DNA from: Ephydatia muelleri
Taxonomy: Eukaryota; Porifera; Demospongiae; Spongillida; Spongillidae
Direction of reading: 5' to 3'
NCBI GenBank assembly: GCA_013339895.1
Contig: JABACO010000040.1
Location: 253,477 to 317,476 of the forward strand
DNA length: 64,000 nt
Position numbers and translations under genes: made by a program. Positions 21,920 to 33,860 of this stretch are shown piece by piece. Below the pieces are notes generated by a model that saw nothing but the letters and a program-made list of their open reading frames with translations, was not told the origin of the DNA and made no database searches. Within the stretch, counting starts at the first letter, position 1, and every line of letters begins with the position of its first letter.

Positions 21920-23176
21920 TTACTTATCTAAATCAGTTAAATCTGGTAGCAGATCCTTCATAGTTGGACGGTTGGCTGGATCATCACAGATGCACCTCCG
22001 TATCATCATTGCCATTTCTTGCCAGGGTAGCGTGTCAAGCTGCATGGCTTGTAGCTTGTGGTCTGGGAACTGACCAGTGGCCATTTCAAGCAGGAGTATG
22101 CCATAACTGTACACATCCATCTTTGGAGACTGCAGCTTGGAATTGAAGGATTCTGGAGCTGCATAGGATGCATTCCCAGGGCCCATGGTTATCACTTTAG
22201 ACAGGAAGTTAGCAGAGCCATAGTCAGACACCTTGGCTTTCCAGTTACCTGGTCCAATCGGCTCAAGAAGCACATGTGCACTGCTAACATCTCGATGGAT
22301 GATAGGGTCAGGCCTCATTAGGTGAAGGTAGTTGAGACCACGGGCCACATCTATACCAATAGTGATCACATGATCTTGACGAAGTGCCACAATGATGCTT
22401 CGCAGGTTTGTTGGCATCAGCTCTGTTAGGATGACAGGCTTATTGTCATCCAGTGAGGCTCCGATGAATAGCAGGAGGTTGGGATGTCGTACACTAGCTG
22501 CCATATGCATCTCTCTGAGAAATAGGTTAATATTGTGTGGAGATACAATTGCATTATGGATGAACTTAGCAGCAACCCTGGCACCACGGAACATAGCCAC
22601 TCTCACTTCACCCCACCCTCCCACACCAAGAGGCTCTTCACCTGTCTCTTCTATTTCATCACGTTCCACCCTCCAGGAAGATTTCATATAATCAGGAATT
22701 TGCTGATCAGCCCTCGCAGCTCTCTCATCAGTCTGTTGAACTTGTAGTCTTATTTGCTGTTGCACAGCGTCTAACTGTTGCTTAGTTTCCAGGTGTTCCT
22801 TCTCTACCGTACTTGCTCTATCTTCTGCTCTTCTAGCTCTCTCATCTGCATGTTGAACTTGCAGTCGTGTTTGCTGTTGCACAGCATCTCTCTGCCGTTT
22901 TATTTCCAAGAGTTCTTGTTCAGCCCTTGTCACTCTTTCTTCCGACAGTTGAACTTGCAGTCTGATTTGCTGTTGTAGAGCATCGTAATGTTGCTTAGTT
23001 TCCAAGAGTTCTTGATTTGCTCTCTTGTCTGCTATTTTAGCTTTCTCATCTGCCTGTTGAAGCAAAGCTTCATAGTGTAGCTTTGTTTCCGAGAGCTCTT
23101 GCTCAATCCTTGTTGCTCTCTCTTCTGCTATTCTAGCTCGCTCATTTGCAAGTTGAGCTTGATGTGTAAGTTGCAA
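21920..23176 (-). CDS. Last exon of an ankyrin-repeat kinase: coiled coil plus TKL-type kinase domain
   Basis: A 1257-bp exon, opened by TTAGTTTTTGCAG in phase 0 and ending in TAA at 21920. Residue numbers follow the open frame, which extends two codons above the acceptor. Residues 1-165 are Gln/Glu/Ala/Arg-rich coiled coil with three related segments starting near 61, 93 and 132 (pattern DAxQQQxRLQVQ). The kinase domain (about 180-415) shows glycine loop GVGGWGEV (186-193), VAAK (K206), helix-C E224, HRD at 296-298, DYG at 320-322 replacing DFG, and APE at 342-344. The catalytic loop is HRDVSSAH: the metal-binding Asn five residues after the Asp is His303, and no Lys follows HRD. This suggests weak or absent catalysis, although DYG and SSA are common in the sponge kinases I recall. 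Ankyrin exons upstream in phase 0 make it an ANK-kinase fusion, probably cytoplasmic. Confidence 0.85.
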   Translation of the reverse strand: MQLTHQAQLANERARIAEERATRIEQELSETKLHYEALLQQADEKAKIADKRANQELLETKQHYDALQQQIRLQVQLSEERVTRAEQELLEIKRQRDAVQQQTRLQVQHADERARRAEDRASTVEKEHLETKQQLDAVQQQIRLQVQQTDERAARADQQIPDYMKSSWRVERDEIEETGEEPLGVGGWGEVRVAMFRGARVAAKFIHNAIVSPHNINLFLREMHMAASVRHPNLLLFIGASLDDNKPVILTELMPTNLRSIIVALRQDHVITIGIDVARGLNYLHLMRPDPIIHRDVSSAHVLLEPIGPGNWKAKVSDYGSANFLSKVITMGPGNASYAAPESFNSKLQSPKMDVYSYGILLLEMATGQFPDHKLQAMQLDTLPWQEMAMMIRRCICDDPANRPTMKDLLPDLTDLDK

Positions 23177-23480
23177 CTGCAAAAACTAACAATTGCACAA
23201 CGCATGTAGAGTGCATCAAATACTTAAATCTCAGGACAGCCAAAGCAGCAATAAGATTTTAAATGCTTCTATCATGTTATGCCTTAAATGTATGAGTCTA
23301 GGGATATGATATGCCCAACCATATACATGTACATGTAACTGGTGCAATATGGCCTCAGTGATTGTAAGCAAACAAGCCAGAGTGTTGTACGAATGTGGCA
23401 GGTTTATTGACAGTCCCGAGCAAAATGTAAATGTAAGGTTTTATCTGCCTGTATCACTGTTCATCAGATGTGCACCTCAC

Positions 23481-23561
23481 CTTGGCTTGGTAAGTCTTCA
23501 ACAACTGAACTGTTTCATTGTGACCTCGCTCCACAGCCAAGTCCAGGGATGTTCTCCCATC
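23481..23561 (-). CDS. Ankyrin-repeat exon (27 aa), next to the kinase exon
   Basis: An 81-bp phase 0 exon between TTTATTCTCAG and GTGAGG. It encodes DGRTSLDLAVERGHNETVQL ending KTYQAK: a short, final-type ankyrin repeat lacking the GADIN turn. It is followed after a 304-bp intron by the kinase exon, so it caps the ankyrin stack. Confidence 0.8.
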
Positions 23562-23729
23562 CTGAGAATAAAGCATTACATACTTATTTGATACATGTAC
23601 ATGTATGAAAGTGGAGTAGGAGGTACTACATGTATAACAAGGAGCCACATGTAACCAGTCTAAGGGAGATACAATGTATGGACATGTGTGACATCATGTA
23701 ACCACTGAATACATGTCTATCTACCGTAC

Positions 23730-23828
23730 CTTATCAGCCTGATTGATATTAGCTCCAGCCTCCAATAGTGTCTCCACTACATCAAGATGTCCATTCCTAC
23801 TTGCTGCATTCAATGGACTCCAACCATT
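23730..23828 (-). CDS. Ankyrin-repeat exon (33 aa)
   Basis: Exactly 99 bp, phase 0 on both sides, acceptor TTTGTATTGCAG and donor GTACGG. It encodes one complete repeat, NGWSPLNAASRNGHLDVVET then LLEAGANINQADK. The flanking intron closely matches that around 47929-48027 (GGAGTAGGAGGTACTACATG and others), showing the two exons arose by duplication with their introns. Confidence 0.85.
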
Positions 23829-24522
23829 CTGCAATACAAATGGCATCGTAACCAGAGGCTGGACTGTCACGTGAAAAGTGATTCATATACAGTCGTATAC
23901 AGTTTAAGTGTATACACCAGATCACATCCACAACACACCTGCACATCATGTACAAACACACACCATAGATAATAGAATAAATCCATTGGAAACGGTATAC
24001 GCAAAAAAGTGTTGAACTTTTGTTTAACAGCTAGACATGTCAGTGCCAATCAGAGCTGCCAGGTAGTGGTATTTTCCTGGAGACAGGTAATGTTGTAAAT
24101 CCCTTTCGCGAGTATTCATACATAGTATGTAGCAGTTAGTGTGGCGTAGACATGATTTGAAGTCACAAAGTTACGCACTGTGTAATATGTCTGATTATGA
24201 CGTGAAAGAAGCGTACTTTTCCCTGCAAAATGATGACGATTATATAATATTGAAGTTAATATATTAAATCACAGATGCTTTGTGAGTGGCGTCATCATAT
24301 TTCTTGTTATGTGTGCGCTATAGAATCCGATGGCTCGCATGTATTGTTTGGATCGGTCGTGCATAAATGCGGTGAAATATCTCTTCAAAAATAAAAACTA
24401 ACAATGGTCATTGTCTAAAAGGAAGACCTACAAAGAAAGTAAGTAATCAGAGCGTTGAACTATATATCGGTATTTACCATTTACTTCAGATCAGTATTCA
24501 ACAACTTTCCACTGGGATACAT

Positions 24523-25424
24523 TTGCCACCAAATTGGAGTACACTGTCTTCAATACAGGAAATTGTGTTTTGTAAACTTGAGCATGAAGGCTCCAGCCAG
24601 ACAGGAGCTAGCATTGCTAAGACTGTGACAATAACTGAGGACCTAATTTGGTCATTGCATATTCATGGCCAGAAGTTGAATGCTAGTAAGTGCAAAGCTT
24701 TGTCCTATGTACGGGACAAGGTACCAACCAAAACTGCAAAGAGTCAACTATTAACAATAATAGGTAACTTAAGTGTTTTTCCAGAAAATCTGAATTGTCA
24801 TTTCCTAGCACTAGCAGACTCACACAAGGGAAATTTTCATTCACCACTCAAAGGCACAGCAGCTTTTATTGATTCGTACTTACCTGTTAAGTTTGAGGAA
24901 GAAATATAAAAGAACACTACGCTGTAAAGAATGTGAACTATTAAATAGATGTGATGTTTGTAAGCAGTATTGTAATTTATGCATATTCAGTGATTACGTC
25001 AGCAAAAACTAATTCACAATATCAAGCCATACCAACATTCTGCTACTTACAAACACCTAAACATCAACAAAGATCAAGAAGGTTGAGCAATGAAATAATG
25101 ATCTAAAGAAGAGTAGTGGCAAAGTTAAAGTCTTGTTTGAGGGTTGCAACTGAGCAGCAAGGAATCATCATAGATAAGCATTACAAACTGATATTAAAAA
25201 GATTATGGATGAGAAAAGCAATGAAATATCCAGCAGACTGATTCCAGAGCATATTTTGGAATCAGTAACTGAAAGACAAACAACAAATCAGCTTGTATCC
25301 CATGATGATTAACTGGTGTCTTAGCCTGAAGCTTCTAACCTCAGCATCTTATCATGCTCTATGGTCAAAAGAACATAGTTTCTTTACCATTGAACAAACA
25401 CTACGAGATTACACTCATTGTTAA
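24523..25424 (+). pseudogene. Decayed transposase-like ORF of an invertebrate repeat family
   Basis: Open from 24523 to 24909 (128 codons), then continuing in other frames: RTLRCKECELLNRCDVCKQ (a Cys-rich C-x2-C ... C-x2-C segment, from 24911), then YPAD, a TGA, FQSIFWNQ, a TAA, and finally MMINWCLSLKLLTSASYHAL with EQTLRDYTHC, ending at 25424. The WCLxLK ... SxSAYHAL ... RTLRDYTH pattern is one I recall from highly repeated, probably P-element/THAP-related transposase genes of sponges and cnidarians. Frame changes and in-frame stops mark it as dead. Terminal repeats were not found. It lies in an intron of the ankyrin-kinase gene on the opposite strand. Confidence 0.55.
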
Positions 25425-25429
25425 GGCTA

Positions 25430-26918
25430 AAACAGGATTTTGAAATTTGTCTGTATGCCAATTAGGGTGTGCAGAGCCCTAAAAGTTCTGGCACACAAAA
25501 CAAGCAATGGACACACAACTAGCACTCAGGGTACACGGGCACACACAACCATCAATGTGGAGGCACACACAACTAGAAATCAGAGGCACAAACAATAAGC
25601 ATTGCACAGGCACATACAACCATCAATGCAATGCTCTTATATAACATGGTTGTCAAGTATAATTGCTAACAAGAGACCATGGACACTCACACTCTTCTTC
25701 CCCTACACCTACGAGACAACCTTACAACCTATCACACATATAGGTGAAAGCATTCATAACCACTAATCTCTAGACACAATGAATAACAAGTGCAAGAATG
25801 TGCAATACAAGGATAAGCCATAACTACATGCAGTAAGCAGAAGAATATGCCATAGAATGCTGGTAAAATTATGAGCTTAAGTACCAGAAACACATTTAAC
25901 ACGTAGCAAGTACAAGGATATCCCAACCCATGACAACAATCAGTAACTAGGACAACTCATATGATACGTCATAGCTAGCAAGTACAAGTAGAGATAACTC
26001 AGTACATGGATGATCAGTGACAAGCTCCAAACTGCGTGCTAGGTCTTAACTATCTAGTACATGCAGGAATAACTCATGACTGGGGTAATTCCATTTCCAT
26101 TCAGGTACGTAGGACAGAAGGGCTGATAGGACTACACATCATGATTTTCATGGGCCTGGACCATAAGTAATGACCTGCATTGGTATGACACAGCTACAGT
26201 GTATCAGTAACAGACCTGTGCAGAGGTATGCATCTAAGTTAGAGTTGACATATCTGGATAGACATGTGGAGAGTGCCTTAATCGAATCACTTAACAGTTT
26301 GGGTTGCTGGATGACACCGCACATATTGTCGTCCATGTCCAGAAGTTAGTAGAGTGAAGCAGGTATGAAAGTGCTAAATGTCACGCACTGCTTGAGTACT
26401 AATAGTCAGTCCAGCAATGCTGCGTACGTGCAGCAAAAGGAGGGAGTGCATGACCTGAATGCAGGTTGGGCGTTTATGAACTGGCAACAACAATGTTTTC
26501 TTTTATAAAGAGAGGAGGGGAGAGGAGGGGCATAATAACAGGTGGCTAAGGTTAATCCCATCAACTGTCCGAAGATAGAGTTGAAGATTTGCAGAGCCGA
26601 ATGCAACCTGTCATCTTGGGTTGTAAAACTGGTTAATTGGACGTTCATAGTAGTTATTCAATATATCGAATCTAGTCAGTTAGTTAAAAGTATAATGAAA
26701 GGCAATCATCAGGTTAGTCATCACGTGACAATATAGATATTCAAAATGCAGTTAGTCAAAAGTTATACTCAACTGCAATCTATGTGGTCCATTACCAATA
26801 ATCGGACAGAGTCTGGGAACCAGGCACTGTTACGATATTGCATCATGGCACATGTGTAAGCTTATAGGGTGCATGGTAAAAAGTTGTAACATATTTCAGG
26901 CCAATCAAAACAAAGTTA
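25430..26918. other. Intronic spacer with degenerate repeats
   Basis: 25490-25650 contains four or five loose copies of a GGCACACACAACNATCAATG-like string, and 25680-26060 a looser set around GTACAAG...ACTCA. No coding signal is supported. Confidence 0.4.
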
Positions 26919-27510
26919 CAGGGGTGGCGCAACCGGGGGGGCAGATCAGGCTTTGGCCGGACCAATCTTTATACTGAAGCTTAAAAATATATACATGTAT
27001 ATATTAGTTTCATAAATCCTAAGGAGGTTGCTGTTTATGTACAATGTATAACCACATAAGGGTCGCTTGCTGTATTTATCTCACATTAATAACTTTAATA
27101 CTTTCTACATGTGCGTGAGATTAACAAATGGCTAGCAAGGGCATTCCCGAGAAGTTCCACCCGCCAGTTACATTGATCTTATCCATTTATTTTCTACAAT
27201 GAGACAGATTAAAAGTTATTTGCGGAGTACAATGCTGCAACCAAAACTGAATTATCTTATGATACTGAACAGCAGTTGGATGATGTTGATTTATCATCAA
27301 TAGCGAATGAGTTTGTTTGTGGAAGTGAACATAGAATGCATGTTTTCGGTAAACTTTAATTTTAATTGTAATGTAAATTTGTAACTTTTTTTTATGCGTC
27401 ATAATTGCACAATACTGATTACACTACGAAGAATGGCAGCTATCGATATAGAAAATTTTTTATGGCCACGCCCAAGCCGGACCAATGCTGAATTGCTTCC
27501 GCCACCCCTG
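26919..27510 (+). mobile_element. Internally deleted hAT-type DNA transposon, 592 bp
   Basis: Ends CAGGGGTGGCGC (left) and CCGCCACCCCTG (right) are inverted repeats, flanked by a 5-bp duplication AGTTA (26914-26918 and 27511-27515). Inside, on the plus strand, MRQIKSYLRSTMLQPKLNYL (from 27199) and, one frame over, LDLSSIANEF then GSEHRMHVFGKL and a stop match the C-terminal dimerisation region of hAT transposases. The rest of the transposase is gone. Confidence 0.75.
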
Positions 27511-28309
27511 AGTTAGCAATTGGATTGAGCCAAGATGCTGATTATTTGGTCATGGGAGACCAAACTTATTAACTTTTATTAATAAATTAAATACATGTTG
27601 CTAATCACGAGGCCAGGTACAATGATGGTAAGTTCAAAATCTTAGATTCCTGATGAAAGTTAAACGCTTTTTACTTTGTTGCACTCTTTGTATACAAATA
27701 TACACTGTAGTCAATCAAATGCACACCACTGCAGCTGGACTTGCAACACACCAATGACCAGCACTGCACAGTTGTCATGCAATTACAATACACAAGCATG
27801 GATACAACATGACACACCAAACAGCTCCAACACAGTACACATGTACACTAAATGCATGTGAAAGATAAGACATACATATGCTGTCACACTACATACAGTG
27901 TATACAAAGCATTTCTCAAGGTTAGCTGCTCAGCATGTTCAATACATGCACAGTACTATGGCTTTATTATATGTACAAGCCGCCATGTTGTACAAGTACC
28001 GTTGCTGTTGAATGAACATCATGAATGATGAACCATACAACAGAAGAGGATAGATTTGTTGTAACTAGCAAACTTATCCTTACAAGGTACAAGGTGTTTG
28101 TGAATATTGTGAGATAACCCTGTACATACATGTATATGTTTGCCCCGCCTTCCCTGTAATTCAATGTATCGATATGACATTCCTGTATAGTACTAGCAAG
28201 GACTAGAATAATTTCATGTTATGTAACAGTCCAAGGCAAGCTACATGTTGTCAGAATTCTTTAAGTCTTAAAGAGCAGGGGTTACACGTACATGTTGATA
28301 TGTACTACA
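27511..28309. other. Intronic spacer, part of a duplicated module
   Basis: 27690-27850 matches 33560-33720 and 49340-49500 (CACCAATGACCAGCA and TACAACATGACACACCAAAC). 28190-28345 is the reverse complement of about 54785-54960. No gene. Confidence 0.6.
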
Positions 28310-29311
28310 GGGTCATTCCGAGTCAAATCATCACGCTTTATGCCAGCATGTCCTTTGATTTGGCAAAATTCTGTTATGAGTTTGTTCAACTATAATAATA
28401 ATTGAGACAAATTATTAGATTTACCAGTACCAAATACAGGGTGCTAAAGTTTTCTCATCCAGTTTGTATCTTAAGCCTTAATATCTCTGGCACTGATTTG
28501 TTTTGGGTATAAACTAACTACATGGTACTCTCACAACTGGCAAAATTGGGAATTAACTATATTCGAGTAACACATTATTATTTCAAGCTTAATAACAGAT
28601 ATTTCATCAATAAGCATCAAAAGTCCATTATTAAATTGTACGTTCATGCTTAAGTTTGTCATTCAAAGACTAACAGGACCATTGCACGGTGGCCAAAAAT
28701 TTGTTTTTATTTATTTATTTATTTTGCTTCAAATATGCACTTTACAGCCAAAGTATAAAATGTTCAATAACTATATACTACACTCTTAGGTTCAAAAACA
28801 CACATATACGCACAGAAAGATCAGTAGTCCATTGCATCGACCTGCATGTCTGCCACCTGCAAGGATCTAGCAAGGATAGCCCTGGCGTTTGCTCTCACAA
28901 GAACAATGCTCAGTCTGCCATATACATCCCCCAAGGCTTGGGATTTGCTACAGTTTGTGAGGATGGCTTCACGCATGGCTATGCAGGAGAATGCACTGCA
29001 TGCCTCTTCACCCCAGGCTCCATATGTTTCCACTGCTAGTGGAATGCACTGCCAACCAAACTCTGAACACTTTGTGTCATTTTGCTCATGTTTTCTTGAT
29101 TCTGCAGCTTTTGCAGCTACCCCAGCAGAAACCCCCGCTTCAGAAACAATTTAATTTTTATAATTATAGATATTCAAAATACAACAGCAATGGCTGAAGC
29201 ATTTTATATTATTAAATTGCCTATATTATTGTTAAACAAACTCATAACAAAATTGTTACAAATCGAATGACAAAGTGGCATAAAGCATGATGAATTGACT
29301 TGGATTGATAT
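28310..29311. mobile_element. GGGTCATT-family inverted-repeat element, about 1 kb
   Basis: The left end GGGTCATTCCGAGTCAAATC (28310) continues ATCACGCTTTATGCCA. The right end (29276-29311) is its reverse complement with changes (TGGCATAAAGCATGATGAAT then TGACTTGGATTGATA). Related solitary ends occur at 36326-36357, 53255-53290 and 54795-54828. It carries a reverse-transcriptase-type gene fragment (28822-29152). Confidence 0.5.
28822..29152 (-). pseudogene. Fragment of a retroelement polymerase ORF (C-terminal part)
   Basis: On the minus strand an open stretch reads VSEAGVSAGVAAKAAESRKH, then CIPLAVETYGAWGEEA, then YGRLSIVLVRANARAILARS, ending at TGA. The V(E/V)ETYGxWG...YxRLNxxLxRANAxAIL(A/S)R pattern is, from memory, the conserved C-terminal tail of reverse-transcriptase ORFs abundant in invertebrate genomes. 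No RT active-site motif lies in the fragment, and there is no ATG near its start. Confidence 0.55.
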
Positions 29312-30698
29312 CATGAACAAACACTCACACACACAGACACACCCACATCTGAAGCTAACAGGGTCATTCCACATGAAATTGTACCACCCTGAATACCTCA
29401 CCCTCTCATATTGACATCCCACTCTCAAATATTATATGCGTTACTATTGTGCATACCTATAGCTTAACACCGCGAGCCCAAATGTACTGAAAGGGTAGAA
29501 ATTCCTTTCTGACCTTTCAGTGCATATGGCCACGCGCGGTGGTATAAGCTATAGGCATGTATGGAATAAAAGTGATACATTGATAAAGTACGCAGCTTGG
29601 AAATGAGCCCCTTTGCTCTTACACGCATACACAAAATGTTAGTTAGCTTATAGCTCTTGTCTCTCTGTTATGACATCATTAACACTTGGTGGTTACTATG
29701 TAAACAACTAAGTACAACAAGGTGAATTCAAAATGAGTCTTTCAACTGGTACACTGTATTACAGTCCAGTGGTTCATCTCTCCATACATCTGTCAGGCAA
29801 GTGCCTTAGGGATATTAGCAGCTACCCATATTTAAAAAAAAGGTGAGAAATGGATGTTGCTTTATTTCTCTACCTTGTACAGGCTCCATTCTATGTGTGT
29901 AAATACTCTGCTATTCTGTGTTGGTATATGATTGTGGGAAGCTGCAAGTCATTGAAATAGATCAAAGTAATGGCCAAAGGGTGGATAAATAATAATACTG
30001 TGCGTAGGTCATGTCATGTGTCAACTGGTTGTGGAACACAACTCTTGTGAAGTAAGACCAGAAGTGGAAGAGCCACGAAAGGACTAGTGTTACCTTACAT
30101 GGACACTACACAGAACACATGGACACCAGATAAACACACTCACACCATAGATATGTTAGAACATTGGAAACTTATTCCTGCAAATGTCTGTGTTTTCAAG
30201 TATTTTTTTATCAGCAGTTCCATGACACTGAAAGTGGTTTTTGTAGATATTTTTCTCCAATGAGGTTTAATCACCAGAAGGGCATTCCTCACTGCTAGTT
30301 TATCGCATAGTGTGGGCGGAGGGTGTGTGGGCCCATCCGTAAGTCTATGTCAGTTTACAGGCTCCCATTCTATGTGTATAAGTACTGTGCTATTCTGTGT
30401 TGGTATGTGATTGTGGAGGTGGGTGCAGCACACAATGGACTGGGAAATATAGCTACAGTACAATAGTTATGTTACACAATACATGTACATGTAGTTACAT
30501 CATGATAAATTACCAGGCTTATGGTATAGCACCTACTGCACATGTCATGGCAAATGGCAAAGGCAATTTGATACATGTACATGTATGAAGGTGGAGTAGG
30601 AGGTACTACATGTATAACACGGAGCCACATGTAACCAGTGTAAGGGAGATACAATGTATGGACATGTGTGACATCCTGTACATGTCTACCTACTGTAC

Positions 30699-30723
30699 CT
30701 TAGTGGCCTGATTTATATTAGCT
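30699..30723 (-). pseudogene. Truncated ankyrin exon (25 bp left)
   Basis: The donor side of the exon (AATATAAATCAGGCCACTAAG on minus, then GTACAG) and its intron match 47929 onward almost exactly, but after 25 bp the sequence switches to the 3' region of the DIRS/Ngaro-type element. The exon was cut by that junction. Confidence 0.75.
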
Positions 30724-31090
30724 TATATGACAAGTGCTGACTATCATTGGGTCAGCGTGTGTTCCAAACCATTAGGCTGGCAATGGTTAGGTGGCTATTG
30801 GGGTAGAAGCCCTGAGGGTGCCGCCCAAGTTATCATGTAACTATATACCCCCAATAGGGTTTAAGGTGGGTTTATGGTTCCAGGCATGGGAGTACAAATA
30901 CAACATGTGTGCATGTGCCAATGTGAGTGTGTAAATGTTACTGAGCTGAGGCTATGACTGCACTGTCTTAGGGCTGTGTCAGAGGGTGACACGTGTACAC
31001 CTTGTAGGCTTCACTCCGCCATCTGCCTAGGTTCTTGATCGTTGCTGGGGATAGACCACTCCTAGACACTGCTCTGGCCCATTATGTCAT
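30724..31090 (-). pseudogene. 3' fragment of a DIRS/Ngaro-type retroelement (tyrosine recombinase tail)
   Basis: Closely matches 50455-50820. On the minus strand its inner end encodes the recombinase C-terminus (TIKNLGRWRSEAYKVYT), after which the matching sequence stops. It is non-functional. Confidence 0.7.
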
Positions 31091-33418
31091 TGCCTGTGTT
31101 AATTGCACAGACTGAGTGCAAATCGTCTGCAAACTCTGCACTTGTATGAACTCCTTTTTCCCCTTTCTAGCCTATGTCAAGAAGCGGCCATACACTCTGC
31201 ATCGCTGGTTTACCTTCATTACGTGGATCCCCATACAATACTGCCCCTTTTATTCATAAGAAAACTCACGTCTAGATCACAGGCTTAAAAAATCGTGGCT
31301 AGTGCTGTGTGTAGTATATGTGTTTCCCCATGTGTGCTGATGAGCGTTATTGCTCGCCAAACGTTTTCTATCGGTTGGTTCCTCCACTACACACGCTTAA
31401 AGTAACCCTCTCTTTTCCCGCCAAAGACACATGGGCGTGAAAACGGGCTGCGCATATCACTGATAATAATGCTGCGTCGACGGTTTTGTTTACAGATATG
31501 TTACAGCATTTGCAGATGCTATTTATTTTTACTAAACGTCTCAAAGTAAGTATGATTTGTGGTTCGCAAAACATGAACAGTATAATGAGATATGATATTA
31601 CTTTTGGTTTTGGCTCTTTGTAAATTACGGTATTGTCTAATTATCGACTTTTTGTCCAGCCGTGGGTGGTATAAGCTATAGGCATGTTTGGAACAAAAGT
31701 GATGCATTGATAAAGTATGCAGCTTGGAAGGGAGCCCCTTGGTTTATACAAGGGTACACAAAATGTTGGTTACTCTTGTGTCTCTCTGTTATGACATCAT
31801 TAACACTTGGTGGTTACTGTGTAAACAAACGAAGAGAATTCAAAATGAGTCTTTCAACTGGTACACTGTATTACAGTCCAGTGGTTCGTCTCTCCATACA
31901 TCTGTCAGGCAAGTGCCTTAGGGATATTAGCAGCTACTCATATTTAAAGGGAGGTTGCTATATTTCGCTACCGTCAAATCTGATTAAAAATTCATTACCA
32001 TTAACCTATGCACAGTTATTAAACTATTTTTACTTCTTCTTGATTAAACTCCATAATATCCTTTGTTACATGTCTGTGCAAAAAGCCCTAACTGATACAT
32101 GTACATGTCGAGGCTCAAGCTATCTTTTTTTGAAAATGAAACAGGTCACAGAAAAATTAATTATTCAGCAAGTATTGTTATTTTAACGAGACCGTATGGC
32201 TAATATCTTATGTGAAAGTATTACATGTATATGAGAGTGGGATGTCAGTATGAGAGGGTGAGGTATTCAGGGTAGTACAATTTCATGTGGAATGGCCCGA
32301 CATCATTCACTTCAAGCTGCAATTACTGAGAATAACATGACCAGCAACCTTTCTGATTAGCTTGGACATAGAGGAGGGCAGGGATAAACCTGCACATAGG
32401 GAATTAGTACAGGTGTGTGGACGTAGTACTTCAACATTGAGCATGTACATGTATATGTGGTCACATAAAAGTCGATGTGATTGTGTACATGTTAGAACTT
32501 TGAAAACTAGTACCTGCAAACGTTTGTGTTTTCAAGTATTTTTTATTAGCAGTTCCATGACAATGAAATTGGTTTTTGTAGATATTCTTCTGGGATGAGA
32601 TTTTATCACCAGAAGGGCTTTCCTCACTGTAGGTGTATCACATGGTGTGGGTGGAGGCCCATCTATAGATCTTTGTCAGTGTACAGGCTCCCATTCTATG
32701 TGTGTAAATACTGTGCTATTCTGTGTTGGTATGTGATTGTGGGAAGCTGCAAGTCATTGAAATAGATCAAAAGTAGTGGGAAAAATGGCCAAAGGGCGGA
32801 TATTGTACGTAGGTCATGTTGTGTGCATCATGTGTCAACTGGTGTGGAACACAACTCATGTGAAGTAAGACCAGAAGAGGAAGAGTGATGAAAGGACAGC
32901 TGTTACGAAACATGGGCACCACACACATCACATGGACACCATACAGTACATACAAACACACTCACACTATAGATAATAGAATACGTTACAACTTTGAAAA
33001 CTAATACCTGCAAATGTATGTACAGTACGAATACATAACAACTGATACGTACACATACACTGTACGATGCTGAAAGCAGGGAGATAGATGGAAGGGGAGG
33101 GGGGGTGGGGAGGGAGGAGAGAAGAGGAAGGAAATGGAAATGGATGTGACCCCCCAGCAAGATACATGTATATGTGAATGTAGGTGCAACTACAGTGTAC
33201 ATGTACTGTCTAGAATAACAGACCACCATTACTATGAAGTCTTCTCACATGCATATCTACATGTACAGTGTACATGCACACGTGCACTATTGCATACCAC
33301 ACGTGTACTCGTAGTCACAACACATATGCACACACGCATCTGGATGAATTGATGCTACAGCGTTTCAATACGGAATGCCCATAAAATACATAGTTCATTG
33401 ATTATACCAGGTGTCTAC

Positions 33419-33538
33419 AAAAGAATGCAACAAATAAAAAACGTTTAACTTTCGGCAGGATTGAGATAAACATTTTCTCTCAATCCTGATCGATGAAAGT
33501 TCAATACTTTATTTACTTGCGTTATTTTGTAGACACCT
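33419..33538. mobile_element. Small MITE with AGGTGTCTACAAAA ends
   Basis: AGGTGTCTACAAAAGAATGC at the left and its inverse (TTTTGTAGACACCT) at the right enclose a hairpin centred on TTGAGATAAACATTTTCTCTCAA. A diverged copy is at 49188-49315 and half a copy near 27650-27690, all at the same position of the duplicated module, so it predates the duplication. Confidence 0.75.
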
Positions 33539-33860
33539 ATACACAGTAAGATTAATCAAATGCACACATTGCAGCTGGACATGCAACACACCAATGACCA
33601 GCACAGCACAGTTGTCATGCAATTACAATACACAAGCATGGATACAACATGACACACCAAACAGCCCCAACACAGTACACATGTACACTAAATGCATGTG
33701 AAAAATAAGACATACATATGTTCAAAGCTTTTCTCAAGGTTCATAGCTCAGCATGTTTAATACATGTATAGTACTGTAGCTTTATTTTATAAACAATTGG
33801 CTGTGTCGTACAGGTACAATTGCGGTTCAATGAACATCATATATGTGTACATGTACCTAC

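Larger units (their letters stand above)
29361..32298. mobile_element. GGGTCATT-family element with ~67-bp inverted ends, 2.9 kb
   Basis: The left end GGGTCATTCCACATGAAATT (29361) continues through a CACCCTGAATACCTCACC segment to CATCCCACTCTC. The right end at about 32232-32298 is its reverse complement with about four differences. The immediate flanks are AACA and GACA (an imperfect 4-bp duplication). An unoccupied relative of the target (GAAGCTAATGCATCATTCAC at about 54302) lacks the insert. Between the ends lie two copies of a 300-bp block (29540-29830 and 31680-31945), an ankyrin-exon remnant and a recombinase fragment, so it has carried or captured locus sequence. Confidence 0.55.

Noticed and set aside
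31662-32186. 174-codon plus-strand ORF
   Set aside because: It covers a locus block repeated at 29540 and 54455, where the frame is not conserved; no domain is seen. Treated as chance.
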